Assembly: GCA_017578085.1 (NCBI GenBank)
Contig: PKQR01000102.1
Coordinates: 1-8,307, forward strand
Length of the DNA: 8,307 nt
From: Bacillota bacterium
GTDB lineage: Bacteria > Bacillota > Limnochordia > Limnochordales > ZCTH02-B6
Direction: 5' to 3'
The notes beneath the pieces are model-generated. The model was not told the DNA's origin. It searched no databases and saw only the letters and a list, made by a program, of their open reading frames with translations. Shown here in pieces: positions 1 to 5,449 of this stretch. Every line of letters begins with the position of its first letter. Positions within the stretch are counted from its first letter, which is position 1. Made by a program: the position numbers and the translations under genes.

Positions 1-890
1 GTCGCCAGCTGCCTAAGCTGGAACTGGATGCGCCCAAGGAGGACATCGCCCTGCAGCACGCCTCCGTCGCCCGTCTTTTCCTTGATGAAGTTCTGCACCG
101 AGTTGTACTGGTCGACGAAGGCCTTGATCCGCTCCATGACCCGGTCGACGTCGTGCTGGACCTCGATAGTGACTGTACCGACATCCTTCAGGGTGAGGGT
201 GACCCCTTGCAGCACATCGGATATGGTATTGCTGTCCCGGGTCACCGTAATGCCGTCCACCACGATCCTAGCTTCCTGGGGAGCCTGGAGCTGGTTCTTC
301 ACTTTGCCGTTGGCGTCGAGGACTCCGAGGGACTCGAGCACGCCGTCCTCGTCCTCGTCCGTGAATTCGATGGGTTTGTTCGTCTCCGTTGCCTGCAGCA
401 CCAGGTACCCATCAACGACGGTGGCGCTGACGCCCGCACGTGCGTCGTTGATCTTCTGGGCGATCGTAGCGAGGGTATCCTCCTCGTCCACCGTCACCTG
501 CACGTCGAAGATCTTGAACGTGCCCTTCAGCCCCAGGGCTTTGTCGGCATCAAACTTGTCGGACCGAACCCGGTGGGCTTGCGCCAGCTGCTTCACCTCG
601 ACCTCATACCGTCCGGGGATGGCGGCGGTGCCGGCCGATACGCTCAACACGTTCGCATCCGACGAAGTAGCCGTCCGGTTCAGGAAGGTGGTCGAAAGGC
701 GCAAGTCGGACAGACGGCTCGACAGGTTGTTGAGCCGCGTGTTGATGTCCCGCCAGGCGTCCCTTTGCTGCTGCAGGGTCGTCTTGCGCTGCTGCAGCTG
801 GGTGATGGGACGCCGCTCCAAGGCCATAACGGCCTCGATCCACTTATCGGTGTCGAGGCCCGACGCAATCCCGGAAATATACATGCTCAC
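1..890 (-). CDS. fliD: Flagellar hook-associated protein 2 (filament cap FliD), 3' end off the window
   Basis: FliD forms the cap at the distal end of the flagellum, where it folds and inserts exported flagellin; it is secreted by the flagellar type III apparatus. The reading frame is open from the start to the left edge (296 codons visible), so roughly the C-terminal third or more is missing, since FliD is usually about 450-550 residues. The N-terminus reads MSMYISGIASGLDTDKWIEA, the classic FliD_N opening (G-[IL]-x-SGLD). A Gln- and Arg-rich heptad stretch (LQQQRKTTLQQQRDAW) follows, then the hook-associated repeat IVVDGITVTRDSNTISDVL. Near the edge the frame reads FVDQYNSVQNFI, typical of the start of FliD_C. 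I chose GTG at 890-888 because GGGGGTGAT lies 5 nt upstream; ATG at 884-882 is the alternative. The gene is 86 bp downstream of flaG in the same direction, so the two are probably co-transcribed. Confidence 0.93.
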   Translation of the reverse strand, partial: MSMYISGIASGLDTDKWIEAVMALERRPITQLQQRKTTLQQQRDAWRDINTRLNNLSSRLSDLRLSTTFLNRTATSSDANVLSVSAGTAAIPGRYEVEVKQLAQAHRVRSDKFDADKALGLKGTFKIFDVQVTVDEEDTLATIAQKINDARAGVSATVVDGYLVLQATETNKPIEFTDEDEDGVLESLGVLDANGKVKNQLQAPQEARIVVDGITVTRDSNTISDVLQGVTLTLKDVGTVTIEVQHDVDRVMERIKAFVDQYNSVQNFIKEKTGDGGVLQGDVLLGRIQFQLRQLA

Positions 891-895
891 AGACG

Positions 896-904
896 ATCAC
901 CCCC
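896..904 (-). promoter_or_regulatory. Ribosome binding site of fliD
   Basis: On the minus strand this reads GGGGGTGAT, a one-mismatch copy of the full anti-anti-SD GGAGGTGAT, with 5 nt before the GTG at 890-888. The spacing favours that GTG over the ATG two codons downstream. Confidence 0.6.
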
Positions 905-905
905 A

Positions 906-930
906 GTGCGGGGCGACAGCGCCACCGCAC
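906..930 (-). other. Stem-loop in the flaG-fliD gap
   Basis: In the minus-strand transcript GTGCGGTGGCG and CGCCCCGCAC form a 10-bp GC stem with one bulged U and a 4-nt loop (CUGU). It ends directly before the fliD Shine-Dalgarno. No T-run follows, so it is not an intrinsic terminator. It may act as an mRNA processing or stability element, or affect fliD translation; that role is inferred. Confidence 0.45.
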
Positions 931-976
931 GATGGCCCATCTTTCGTTTGATCGCTCCAAGGGGCTCGGGCAAACG

Positions 977-1357
977 CTAAGCCCATTCGTCAATCAACAG
1001 ACCGATCAACTTCTGCAGCTGGGCCACCAAGTTCAAAATCTTTTCGGGCGGGATCTCCTTGATCACTTCGCCGGTTTCCTTATCGATAACCTGGACGTAG
1101 ACCCGCTCGGTTTCTTCGTGCACCAGGAACTTGAGCCGCTTGTCCACGGCCTCCAGGGTGCGGTTGAGCCCGTCGGCGATGCGCTCAAGCACCGTCTGCT
1201 CATAGATAGGCTTCTTCTCGTCGCCTGCTTCGGAAGCATGCACCCGCTCCTGAGACCGCGGCTGCGGCGGCTGGATGCCCGTGGTGATATTCAGGCGCGG
1301 CTGGAGGCCTTGGTTCCATGCGACGCTCCCAGCCGTCCCCACATCCGGAACCCGCAT
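977..1357 (-). CDS. flaG: FlaG family flagellar protein
   Basis: A 126-residue FlaG-family protein. FlaG proteins are small flagellar accessory proteins found next to fliD and influence filament length; the exact biochemical role is not well defined. Residues 1-50 are a poorly conserved, Pro/Gln-rich, probably disordered head. Residues about 52-126 match the FlaG domain: an amphipathic helix (LERIADGLNRTLEAVDKRLKF), the strand pair with HEETERVYVQVID, the signature KETGEVIKEIPPEKIL at 93-108, and the C-terminal helix LVAQLQKLIGLLIDEWA. ATG at 1357-1355 was preferred over an in-frame TTG at 1384, because AGGAG lies 8 nt upstream of the ATG and the extra nine residues would contain that site. 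It is the first gene of the visible flaG-fliD unit. Confidence 0.9.
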   Translation of the reverse strand: MRVPDVGTAGSVAWNQGLQPRLNITTGIQPPQPRSQERVHASEAGDEKKPIYEQTVLERIADGLNRTLEAVDKRLKFLVHEETERVYVQVIDKETGEVIKEIPPEKILNLVAQLQKLIGLLIDEWA

Positions 1358-1419
1358 GGGCCTCACTCCTCGTTGGGCCGGCAACCGGTTCCCGCCGGCG
1401 GCCCTGGCGATACTTTCCT

Positions 1420-1455
1420 ATTATTCAAGTTCGGCGGCGGCCGGTAAGACCTTTA
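1420..1455 (-). promoter_or_regulatory. Candidate promoter region of flaG-fliD
   Basis: Two overlapping candidates are visible on the minus strand. One is sigma-28-like: TAAA (1455-1452), 16 nt, GCCGAACT (1435-1428), compared with TAAA-N15-GCCGATAA; the first five bases of the -10 match. The other is sigma-A-like: TTACCG (1447-1442), 16 nt, AATAAT (1425-1420), with a good -10 and a weak -35. A sigma-28 promoter would be expected for late flagellar genes, but neither match is strong. The region lies about 60-100 bp upstream of the flaG start. Confidence 0.35.
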
Positions 1456-1594
1456 GCGGGGATGGCCCAAGACTTCCCGCGCGCCCCGGAAGCCGCCCGG
1501 CGCCGCCGGCACCCTTTTCGGAAACACCGTTCCAATGACTAAGACGGGCGCGGCGGCACCACACTACAGAGTACATCGCCTTTGCATCAATGAC

Positions 1595-1603
1595 AAAGGG
1601 GTG
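1595..1603 (+). promoter_or_regulatory. Ribosome binding site that sets the TTG start at 1611
   Basis: AAAGGGGTG lies 7 nt before TTG 1611-1613. The in-frame ATG at 1590 lies upstream of and next to this site and has no Shine-Dalgarno of its own, so the TTG is the more likely start. Confidence 0.5.
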
Positions 1604-1610
1604 TTTTGCC

Positions 1611-2093
1611 TTGGACACCCGCACCCGCGTCTCCGCGGCGCAGGCCGCCCTGGCCGGAGCCGTGGCTTGGCTGGCCTTGAATGCCCTGGTTTACACCGCC
1701 GCGCCGCTCCTTTCTGTTTCGCTGGGCACCGTGGCTCCCTTCTTCGGCGCGCTGCTGCTGCCCACCGCCGACGCCGGCGCGCAGTCTAGGGTAGGTCGCG
1801 CCGTGCTGCTGGCTGCTGCCGTCGTGTGGGGCCTCATGTACGCCCGTGTCGAGCCCCGGCTGCCCGGCCGAGGATTTTTGCGGGGCCTGCTGTTTGGCGC
1901 CCTTGTATGGCTGGGAACGGCCCTCGTTCTGCCTGTCTTGGGCGCTCTCCACCCAGTGGAAACCGCGGCGCAGCCCGGTTTCCTCGGGTTCGCTTGGCAA
2001 GGCACCCGGGGCGTCGTCCTCTCCATCCTGGCGCACCTCGGTTTCGGCGCCGCTTTGGCCGCCCTGCTGCATGTACAGACCCGGCGCCTGTGA
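1611..2093 (+). CDS. Uncharacterised multi-span membrane protein
   Basis: A 160-residue integral membrane protein that I cannot assign to a named function. Hydrophobic spans lie at about 8-31, 33-51, 63-79, 89-111 and 133-154, giving four or five helices with short loops. The spacing of features such as WGLMYARVEPRLPGRGFLRG (a basic loop between two spans) and a late AHLGFGAALAALLH helix resembles small DUF families of GxxxG-rich membrane proteins (DUF6789-like), but this is only a resemblance. It has no catalytic motif, no cysteines and no signal peptide. TTG at 1611 is chosen from the AAAGGGGTG upstream; ATG at 1590 would add seven residues (MTKGCFA). It is divergent from flaG and precedes the liv operon by about 100 bp, and no functional link to either is evident. 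Coding is supported by consistent hydrophobic segmentation and high GC at third codon positions. Confidence 0.75.
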   Translation: MDTRTRVSAAQAALAGAVAWLALNALVYTAAPLLSVSLGTVAPFFGALLLPTADAGAQSRVGRAVLLAAAVVWGLMYARVEPRLPGRGFLRGLLFGALVWLGTALVLPVLGALHPVETAAQPGFLGFAWQGTRGVVLSILAHLGFGAALAALLHVQTRRL

Positions 2094-2139
2094 GCAGGGA
2101 ACTCTTGCGGCTGCGTCGAATCATCACGCAAATTACCCA

Positions 2140-2155
2140 TTAAAGGGTTAAAGGG
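2140..2155 (+). repeat. Tandem TTAAAGGG repeat upstream of livK
   Basis: Two perfect adjacent copies of TTAAAGGG occupy this stretch, about 40-55 bp before the livK start. The first copy also forms an imperfect inverted repeat with the preceding TTACCC (2133-2138) and the following GGGTTAA. It could be an operator or part of a promoter region. No convincing sigma-A -35/-10 pair is seen in the 2094-2193 gap. Confidence 0.4.
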
Positions 2156-2180
2156 CGCTCGGCGTCCTAAATTTCGTGTT

Positions 2181-2187
2181 AGGGGGG
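2181..2187 (+). promoter_or_regulatory. Ribosome binding site that sets the TTG start of livK
   Basis: AGGGGGG lies 6 nt before TTG 2194-2196. The longer frame from GTG 2176 would place this Shine-Dalgarno inside the coding sequence and add residues in front of the basic n-region of the signal peptide, so TTG is preferred. Confidence 0.6.
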
Positions 2188-2193
2188 TCTGTC

Positions 2194-3345
2194 TTGAAGG
2201 GTCTCGGATATCCTCGCGTTCGCTTTGGTTCTCGTCTTGCGTTCGGCGTCGGGCTTGCGGCTGTCCTCGCAGCCCTGCTGATCATGGGCAGCGGGCTGGC
2301 CCTGGCGCAGCAGACGGTCGTCATCGGCATGCTCGGGCCCTTGAGCGGCGACTACGCGACCTACGGCGTGAGCGTCGCCAACGGCGTCGAGCTGGCCATC
2401 AACGAGGCCAACGCTTCCGGCAAGTACAGCTATCGTTTCGTGCTGCGGAAGGAAGACACCCGCGGCGACCAGGTCCAGGCGCTCAACGCCATCAACAAGC
2501 TGATCGAACTGGACCGGGTCACCGCCATCGTCGGCGCGGTGCTGAGCGGTGAAACGCTGACCGCCGGCCCCATCGCCCAAGACGCCGGTGTTCCGTTCAT
2601 CACCCCGTCGGCCACCGCTCCGGCCGTGTCGGAGATCGGCGACTACGAGTTCCGCAACGTGATCACCGACGACATGCAGGCGGCGCAGATGGCTGAGTAC
2701 GCCGTCAAGAACTTGGGCCTGCGGCGGTTTGCCATCCTGTACGCCAACAACGACTACGGGCTCGCCCTGCGCCGGGCTTTTGAGGCCGGCGTGCGCGCCC
2801 ACGGCGGCCAGGTCGTCGCCGTCGAGTCCTACCTGGACGGCGACAGCAACTTCAGCGCCCAGCTGACCAACATCGCCGCCCAGAACCCCGAGGCCCTGTA
2901 CATCGGCGGCTACTACACCGAGGCGGCGAAGATCGCCCAGCAGGCGGCCTTGCAGGGCCTGAAGGTGCGGCTGATGGGCGCGGACGGCTTTGACTCGCCG
3001 GAACTGATCAACCTGGGTGGCGCCGCGGTGGAGGGTGCCCTCTTCACCTCCGGCTTCTACAACGGCACGCAGGATCCGCTGGCCGCGGAGTTCGTGCGCA
3101 AGTACGAGGCGGCCTACGGCAGCAAGCCCGACATGTTTGCCGCCAACGCGTACGACTCGGCCCGGATCATCATCGAGGCCATCCAGGCCGTCGGTCCCAA
3201 CCGCGCGGCTGTGCGCGACTGGATCGCGAACGTGAAGGACTTCCCGGGCGTCACCGGCCTCACCACCTTCGCGGAGAACGGCGACGCGGTGAAGCCGCTC
3301 TATATCCTGCGGGTGGAGAACGGCCAGTTCGTCCAGGAGCGGTAA
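2194..3345 (+). CDS. livK: Branched-chain amino-acid ABC transporter substrate-binding protein
   Basis: An extracytoplasmic binding protein that captures Leu/Ile/Val or a related ligand and delivers it to the LivHM permease. From the TTG start it has 383 residues, normal for the family. Residues 1-38 form a Sec signal peptide: a basic head with several Arg (8, 10, 14), a hydrophobic core (about 15-35), and a probable signal peptidase I site after ALA38. There is no lipobox cysteine, which is unusual for a Bacillota binding protein. The mature part is a type I periplasmic-binding fold (Peripla_BP_6): VVIGMLGPLSGDYATYG at the start, TAIVGAVLSGET, and the ligand-binding loop FITPSATAPAVSE with S139 and T141, then ILYANNDYGLALRRAFE and FAANAYDSARIIIEAIQ. 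It heads the operon and is followed by a strong hairpin and a 246-bp gap before livH. Amide or other amino-acid ligands are possible; the substrate is inferred from the family. Confidence 0.93.
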   Translation: MKGLGYPRVRFGSRLAFGVGLAAVLAALLIMGSGLALAQQTVVIGMLGPLSGDYATYGVSVANGVELAINEANASGKYSYRFVLRKEDTRGDQVQALNAINKLIELDRVTAIVGAVLSGETLTAGPIAQDAGVPFITPSATAPAVSEIGDYEFRNVITDDMQAAQMAEYAVKNLGLRRFAILYANNDYGLALRRAFEAGVRAHGGQVVAVESYLDGDSNFSAQLTNIAAQNPEALYIGGYYTEAAKIAQQAALQGLKVRLMGADGFDSPELINLGGAAVEGALFTSGFYNGTQDPLAAEFVRKYEAAYGSKPDMFAANAYDSARIIIEAIQAVGPNRAAVRDWIANVKDFPGVTGLTTFAENGDAVKPLYILRVENGQFVQER

Positions 3346-3356
3346 CGGCGGGTTTT

Positions 3357-3388
3357 CCGGCGGCGGTGCCGAGCGGCGCCGCTGCCGG
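3357..3388 (+). other. Strong GC stem-loop directly after livK
   Basis: CCGGCGGCGGTGCC (3357-3370) and GGCGCCGCTGCCGG (3375-3388) form a 14-bp stem with two G-U wobbles and a GAGC loop, starting 12 nt after the livK stop. The following bases (AACAATCCGGG) contain no T-run, so it is not a standard intrinsic terminator. By analogy with binding-protein genes in other transport operons it may protect the 3' end of a processed livK mRNA or cause partial termination; this is inference. Confidence 0.6.
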
Positions 3389-3399
3389 AACAATCCGGG

Positions 3400-3429
3400 T
3401 TTACACATTTGCCATCGAGCAGTTAAGAT
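3400..3429 (+). promoter_or_regulatory. Predicted sigma-A promoter for livHMGF
   Basis: TTTACA (3400-3405, five of six match TTGACA), an 18-nt spacer, and TAAGAT (3424-3429, four of six match TATAAT including the key A2 and T6). It sits in a locally AT-richer stretch of an otherwise GC-rich window. Transcription would begin near 3436, just before a long hairpin, leaving an approximately 155-nt leader before livH. Confidence 0.5.
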
Positions 3430-3437
3430 GATGTGAA

Positions 3438-3486
3438 AAAGGACTGGGTGGCGCCCGGCGTTGGCGGGCGTCCACCCTTCTCCTTT
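3438..3486 (+). terminator. Long hairpin with pyrimidine-rich tail in the livH leader (possible attenuator or terminator)
   Basis: GGGTGGCGCCCG (3446-3457) pairs with CGGGCG (3465-3470) and CCACCC (3472-3477) around a 7-nt loop, with one bulged T at 3471. An outer AAAGGA (3438-3443) pairs with TCCTTT (3481-3486) across a small internal loop. The inner stem is followed by TTCTCCTTTAT, an imperfect U-tract. It could terminate livK read-through, attenuate livHMGF, or, lying at the predicted 5' end, stabilise that mRNA. The structure is visible in the sequence; the role is inferred. Confidence 0.45.
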
Positions 3487-3580
3487 ATCGATTGAAGACC
3501 ACTCAGCGACATCAAGATTTGACCGTGCCACATCTCGCAACACCGGCCTAGCGGGGCAGCTCGCAGGCCCGCCGTGGAAC

Positions 3581-3586
3581 GGGGTG
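3581..3586 (+). promoter_or_regulatory. Ribosome binding site that sets the TTG start of livH
   Basis: GGGGTG lies 5 nt before TTG 3592-3594. The longer frame from GTG 3574 would contain this site and has no Shine-Dalgarno of its own, and LivH homologues begin close to FxQQLINGL, which supports TTG. Confidence 0.5.
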
Positions 3587-3591
3587 CGCAC

Positions 3592-4464
3592 TTGTTCGGA
3601 CAACAGCTGATCAATGGGCTTGTAACGGGCAGCACCTACGCCCTCATCGCCCTCGGCTACACCATGGTTTATGGTGTGCTGCAACTGATCAACTTTGCCC
3701 ACGGCGAGATCTACATGGTCGGCGCCTTTACGGGCCTGTTGCTGGTCACCCAGGCCAATTTGCCGTTTCCGCTGGCGCTGCTTCTCGCCATGGCCATTAC
3801 GGCGCTCTTGGGTGTCACCATCGAATTCATCGCCTACCGGCCGCTCCGGCGCTCGTCGCGCCTGTCGGTGCTCATCAGCGCCATTGGCATGTCGATCTTT
3901 GTGCAAAACGTGGCCTTGTGGGTTTGGGGACCGCAAACCCGCCGCTTCCTGCCCCCCTTCCCGGTGCACACGTTCACCGTGGCCGGCCTGCGCACCAACA
4001 CCCTCGAGCTGCTGACGCTTTTCGTGGCGCTGGTGATGATGCTCGGCCTGCACCTGCTGGTCACCCGCACGAAGCTGGGCAAGGCCATGCGGGCCGTGGC
4101 CCAGGACCGGGAAACGGCGGCGCTTATGGGCATCAACGTCAACCGGACCATCGCCTTCACCTTTGCCATCGGTTCCAGCCTGGCCGCCGCGGCCGGTGTC
4201 ATGGTCGGCATGCTGTTCAACGCCGTTGTTCCCAACATGGGCGTCATGCCCGGCTTGAAGGGGTTCGTCGCCGCGGTGCTGGGCGGGATCGGCAGCATCC
4301 CCGGTGCTATGGTCGGCGGGCTCGTGCTTGGGATGGCCGAGGTGCTAGGGGTTGCCCTCCTGAGCTCCCAGTGGCGGGACGCCATCGCCTTTGCCATTTT
4401 GATCCTGGTGCTGCTTTACCGGCCGTCGGGACTGCTTGGCCGGCGCACGCAAGAAAAGGTGTGA
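3592..4464 (+). CDS. livH: Branched-chain amino-acid ABC transporter permease LivH
   Basis: One of the two membrane subunits that form the import channel, in the BPD_transp_2 family. It has 290 residues from the TTG start, the usual length. The N-terminus QQLINGLVTGSTYALIAL and the following TMVYGVLQLINFAHGEIYMV are strongly typical of LivH, including the conserved INFAHG segment. About eight hydrophobic helices are visible. The cytoplasmic coupling loop between helices reads GKAMRAVAQDRETAALMGI, the family's EAA-like ATPase-contact motif. The late GGIGSIPGAMVGG motif is also conserved. livM starts 7 nt after its stop, and expression may start at the promoter at 3400-3429. No frameshift or missing segment is seen. 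Confidence 0.93.
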   Translation: MFGQQLINGLVTGSTYALIALGYTMVYGVLQLINFAHGEIYMVGAFTGLLLVTQANLPFPLALLLAMAITALLGVTIEFIAYRPLRRSSRLSVLISAIGMSIFVQNVALWVWGPQTRRFLPPFPVHTFTVAGLRTNTLELLTLFVALVMMLGLHLLVTRTKLGKAMRAVAQDRETAALMGINVNRTIAFTFAIGSSLAAAAGVMVGMLFNAVVPNMGVMPGLKGFVAAVLGGIGSIPGAMVGGLVLGMAEVLGVALLSSQWRDAIAFAILILVLLYRPSGLLGRRTQEKV

Positions 4465-4471
4465 ACCGCCC

Positions 4472-5449
4472 ATGTTGGATTGGGCCGACGGGTTGCTGCG
4501 CAGTTTCATCAACCCCTATTACTACGGCGTCCTCGTGACCATCGGCATCAACATCATCCTCGCCCTCAGCCTCAACCTGGTCACGGGTTTCACCGGCCAG
4601 CTGCACTTGGGCCATGCCGCGTTCATGGCCATCGGGGCATACACAGCGGGCCTTTTGGCCACCAAGGCGGGTACTGGGTTCTGGGCTGCGGTGCTGGCCG
4701 CAGGGCTCATGGCCGCGGTGGCGGGCGTCATCGTCGGTCTGCCGACGTTGCGCCTGCGGGGCGACTACCTCGCCATTGCCACCCTGGGTTTCGGGGAAAT
4801 CGTGCGCATCACCCTGCTCAACCTGGACATCACAGGCGGGCCCTTCGGCCTGCGCGGCATCCCGCGGCAGACCAACCTGCCCATCGTCATCCTGGCCGTC
4901 ATCTTTACGTTCCTAGTCCTGCGCAGCCTCGTCAACTCCCGCATGGGCCGCGCCCTCATCGCCATCCGGGAGGACGAGGTGGCCGCCCAGACCATGGGCA
5001 TCGACACGACCCGCCTCAAGGTGACATCCTTCACGGTGGCCGCCTTTTTCGCCGGTATCGCGGGCGCCCTGTTTGCCTACTGGTTCCGCTATCTCAACCC
5101 GTCGTCGTTCGGCTTCATGGTGTCGATTGAGCTGTTGGCCATGGTCGTGTTTGGGGGGCTTGGCAACCTGTTGGGCTCGGTCGTGGGGGCCAGCGTGATG
5201 ACCTACTTGCCCGAGCTGCTCCGCACCGTGGCCCCGGCCATCGCCGAGCGCCGCCTAGTCTTTTACGGTGCGTTGCTGGTCATCATCATGATCCTCCGGC
5301 CCAACGGGCTATTGGGCACCAGCTCCGAGCAGGGGTGGCTTGAGATTTGGCTGGCCCGCCGCCGGTCCCGTTCGCCGGCCACGACGAGCGCGGCTTCTGG
5401 CCAGGTGCCGCCGGCGTCCACGGGAGGTGCTGGCCATGGCCCTGCTTGA
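4472..5449 (+). CDS. livM: Branched-chain amino-acid ABC transporter permease LivM
   Basis: The second channel subunit, pairing with LivH. It has 325 residues with about nine to ten hydrophobic helices in the BPD_transp_2 fold. Diagnostic LivM segments are LSLNLVTGFTGQLHLGHAAF near the N-terminus, LRLRGDYLAIATLGFGEIVR, the coupling loop GRALIAIREDEVAAQTMGID, and VVFGGLGNLLGSVVGA. ATG 4472 was chosen because AAAAGGTG at 4454-4461 lies 10 nt upstream and the protein then starts just before the first helix; this Shine-Dalgarno lies within the end of livH, so the genes are likely translationally coupled. Residues about 286-325 form a basic then Ala/Ser/Pro/Gly-rich hydrophilic tail after the family's usual end; it looks disordered, and its last codons overlap livG by 14 nt. 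Confidence 0.92.
   Translation: MLDWADGLLRSFINPYYYGVLVTIGINIILALSLNLVTGFTGQLHLGHAAFMAIGAYTAGLLATKAGTGFWAAVLAAGLMAAVAGVIVGLPTLRLRGDYLAIATLGFGEIVRITLLNLDITGGPFGLRGIPRQTNLPIVILAVIFTFLVLRSLVNSRMGRALIAIREDEVAAQTMGIDTTRLKVTSFTVAAFFAGIAGALFAYWFRYLNPSSFGFMVSIELLAMVVFGGLGNLLGSVVGASVMTYLPELLRTVAPAIAERRLVFYGALLVIIMILRPNGLLGTSSEQGWLEIWLARRRSRSPATTSAASGQVPPASTGGAGHGPA

Noticed and set aside
28..980. Long plus-strand open frames over the fliD region.
   Set aside because: Their translations are low-complexity (Ser/Arg/Pro-rich) and the opposite strand encodes an unmistakable FliD N-terminal half.
1495..1530. GC-rich self-complementary stretch followed by CCCTTTT, as a terminator.
   Set aside because: The possible stems have no adequate loop, and no gene is transcribed into it from the left on the plus strand.
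3438..3486. T-box-like sequence GGGTGGCGCCCGGCG in the livH leader, suggesting a tRNA-sensing riboswitch.
   Set aside because: The match to the T-box AGGGUGGNACCGCG core is partial. There is no room or visible structure for a specifier stem between the predicted start (~3436) and the motif, and the UGGC bulge would pair with a G discriminator, not the A of Leu, Ile or Val tRNAs. Infernal against the T-box model would settle it.
2179..4053. A 624-codon open frame on the minus strand across livK and livH.
   Set aside because: It is antisense to two clearly conserved genes, is rich in His, Gln, Arg and Gly from GC-biased third positions, crosses the intergenic hairpins and shows no domain. It is a shadow frame.
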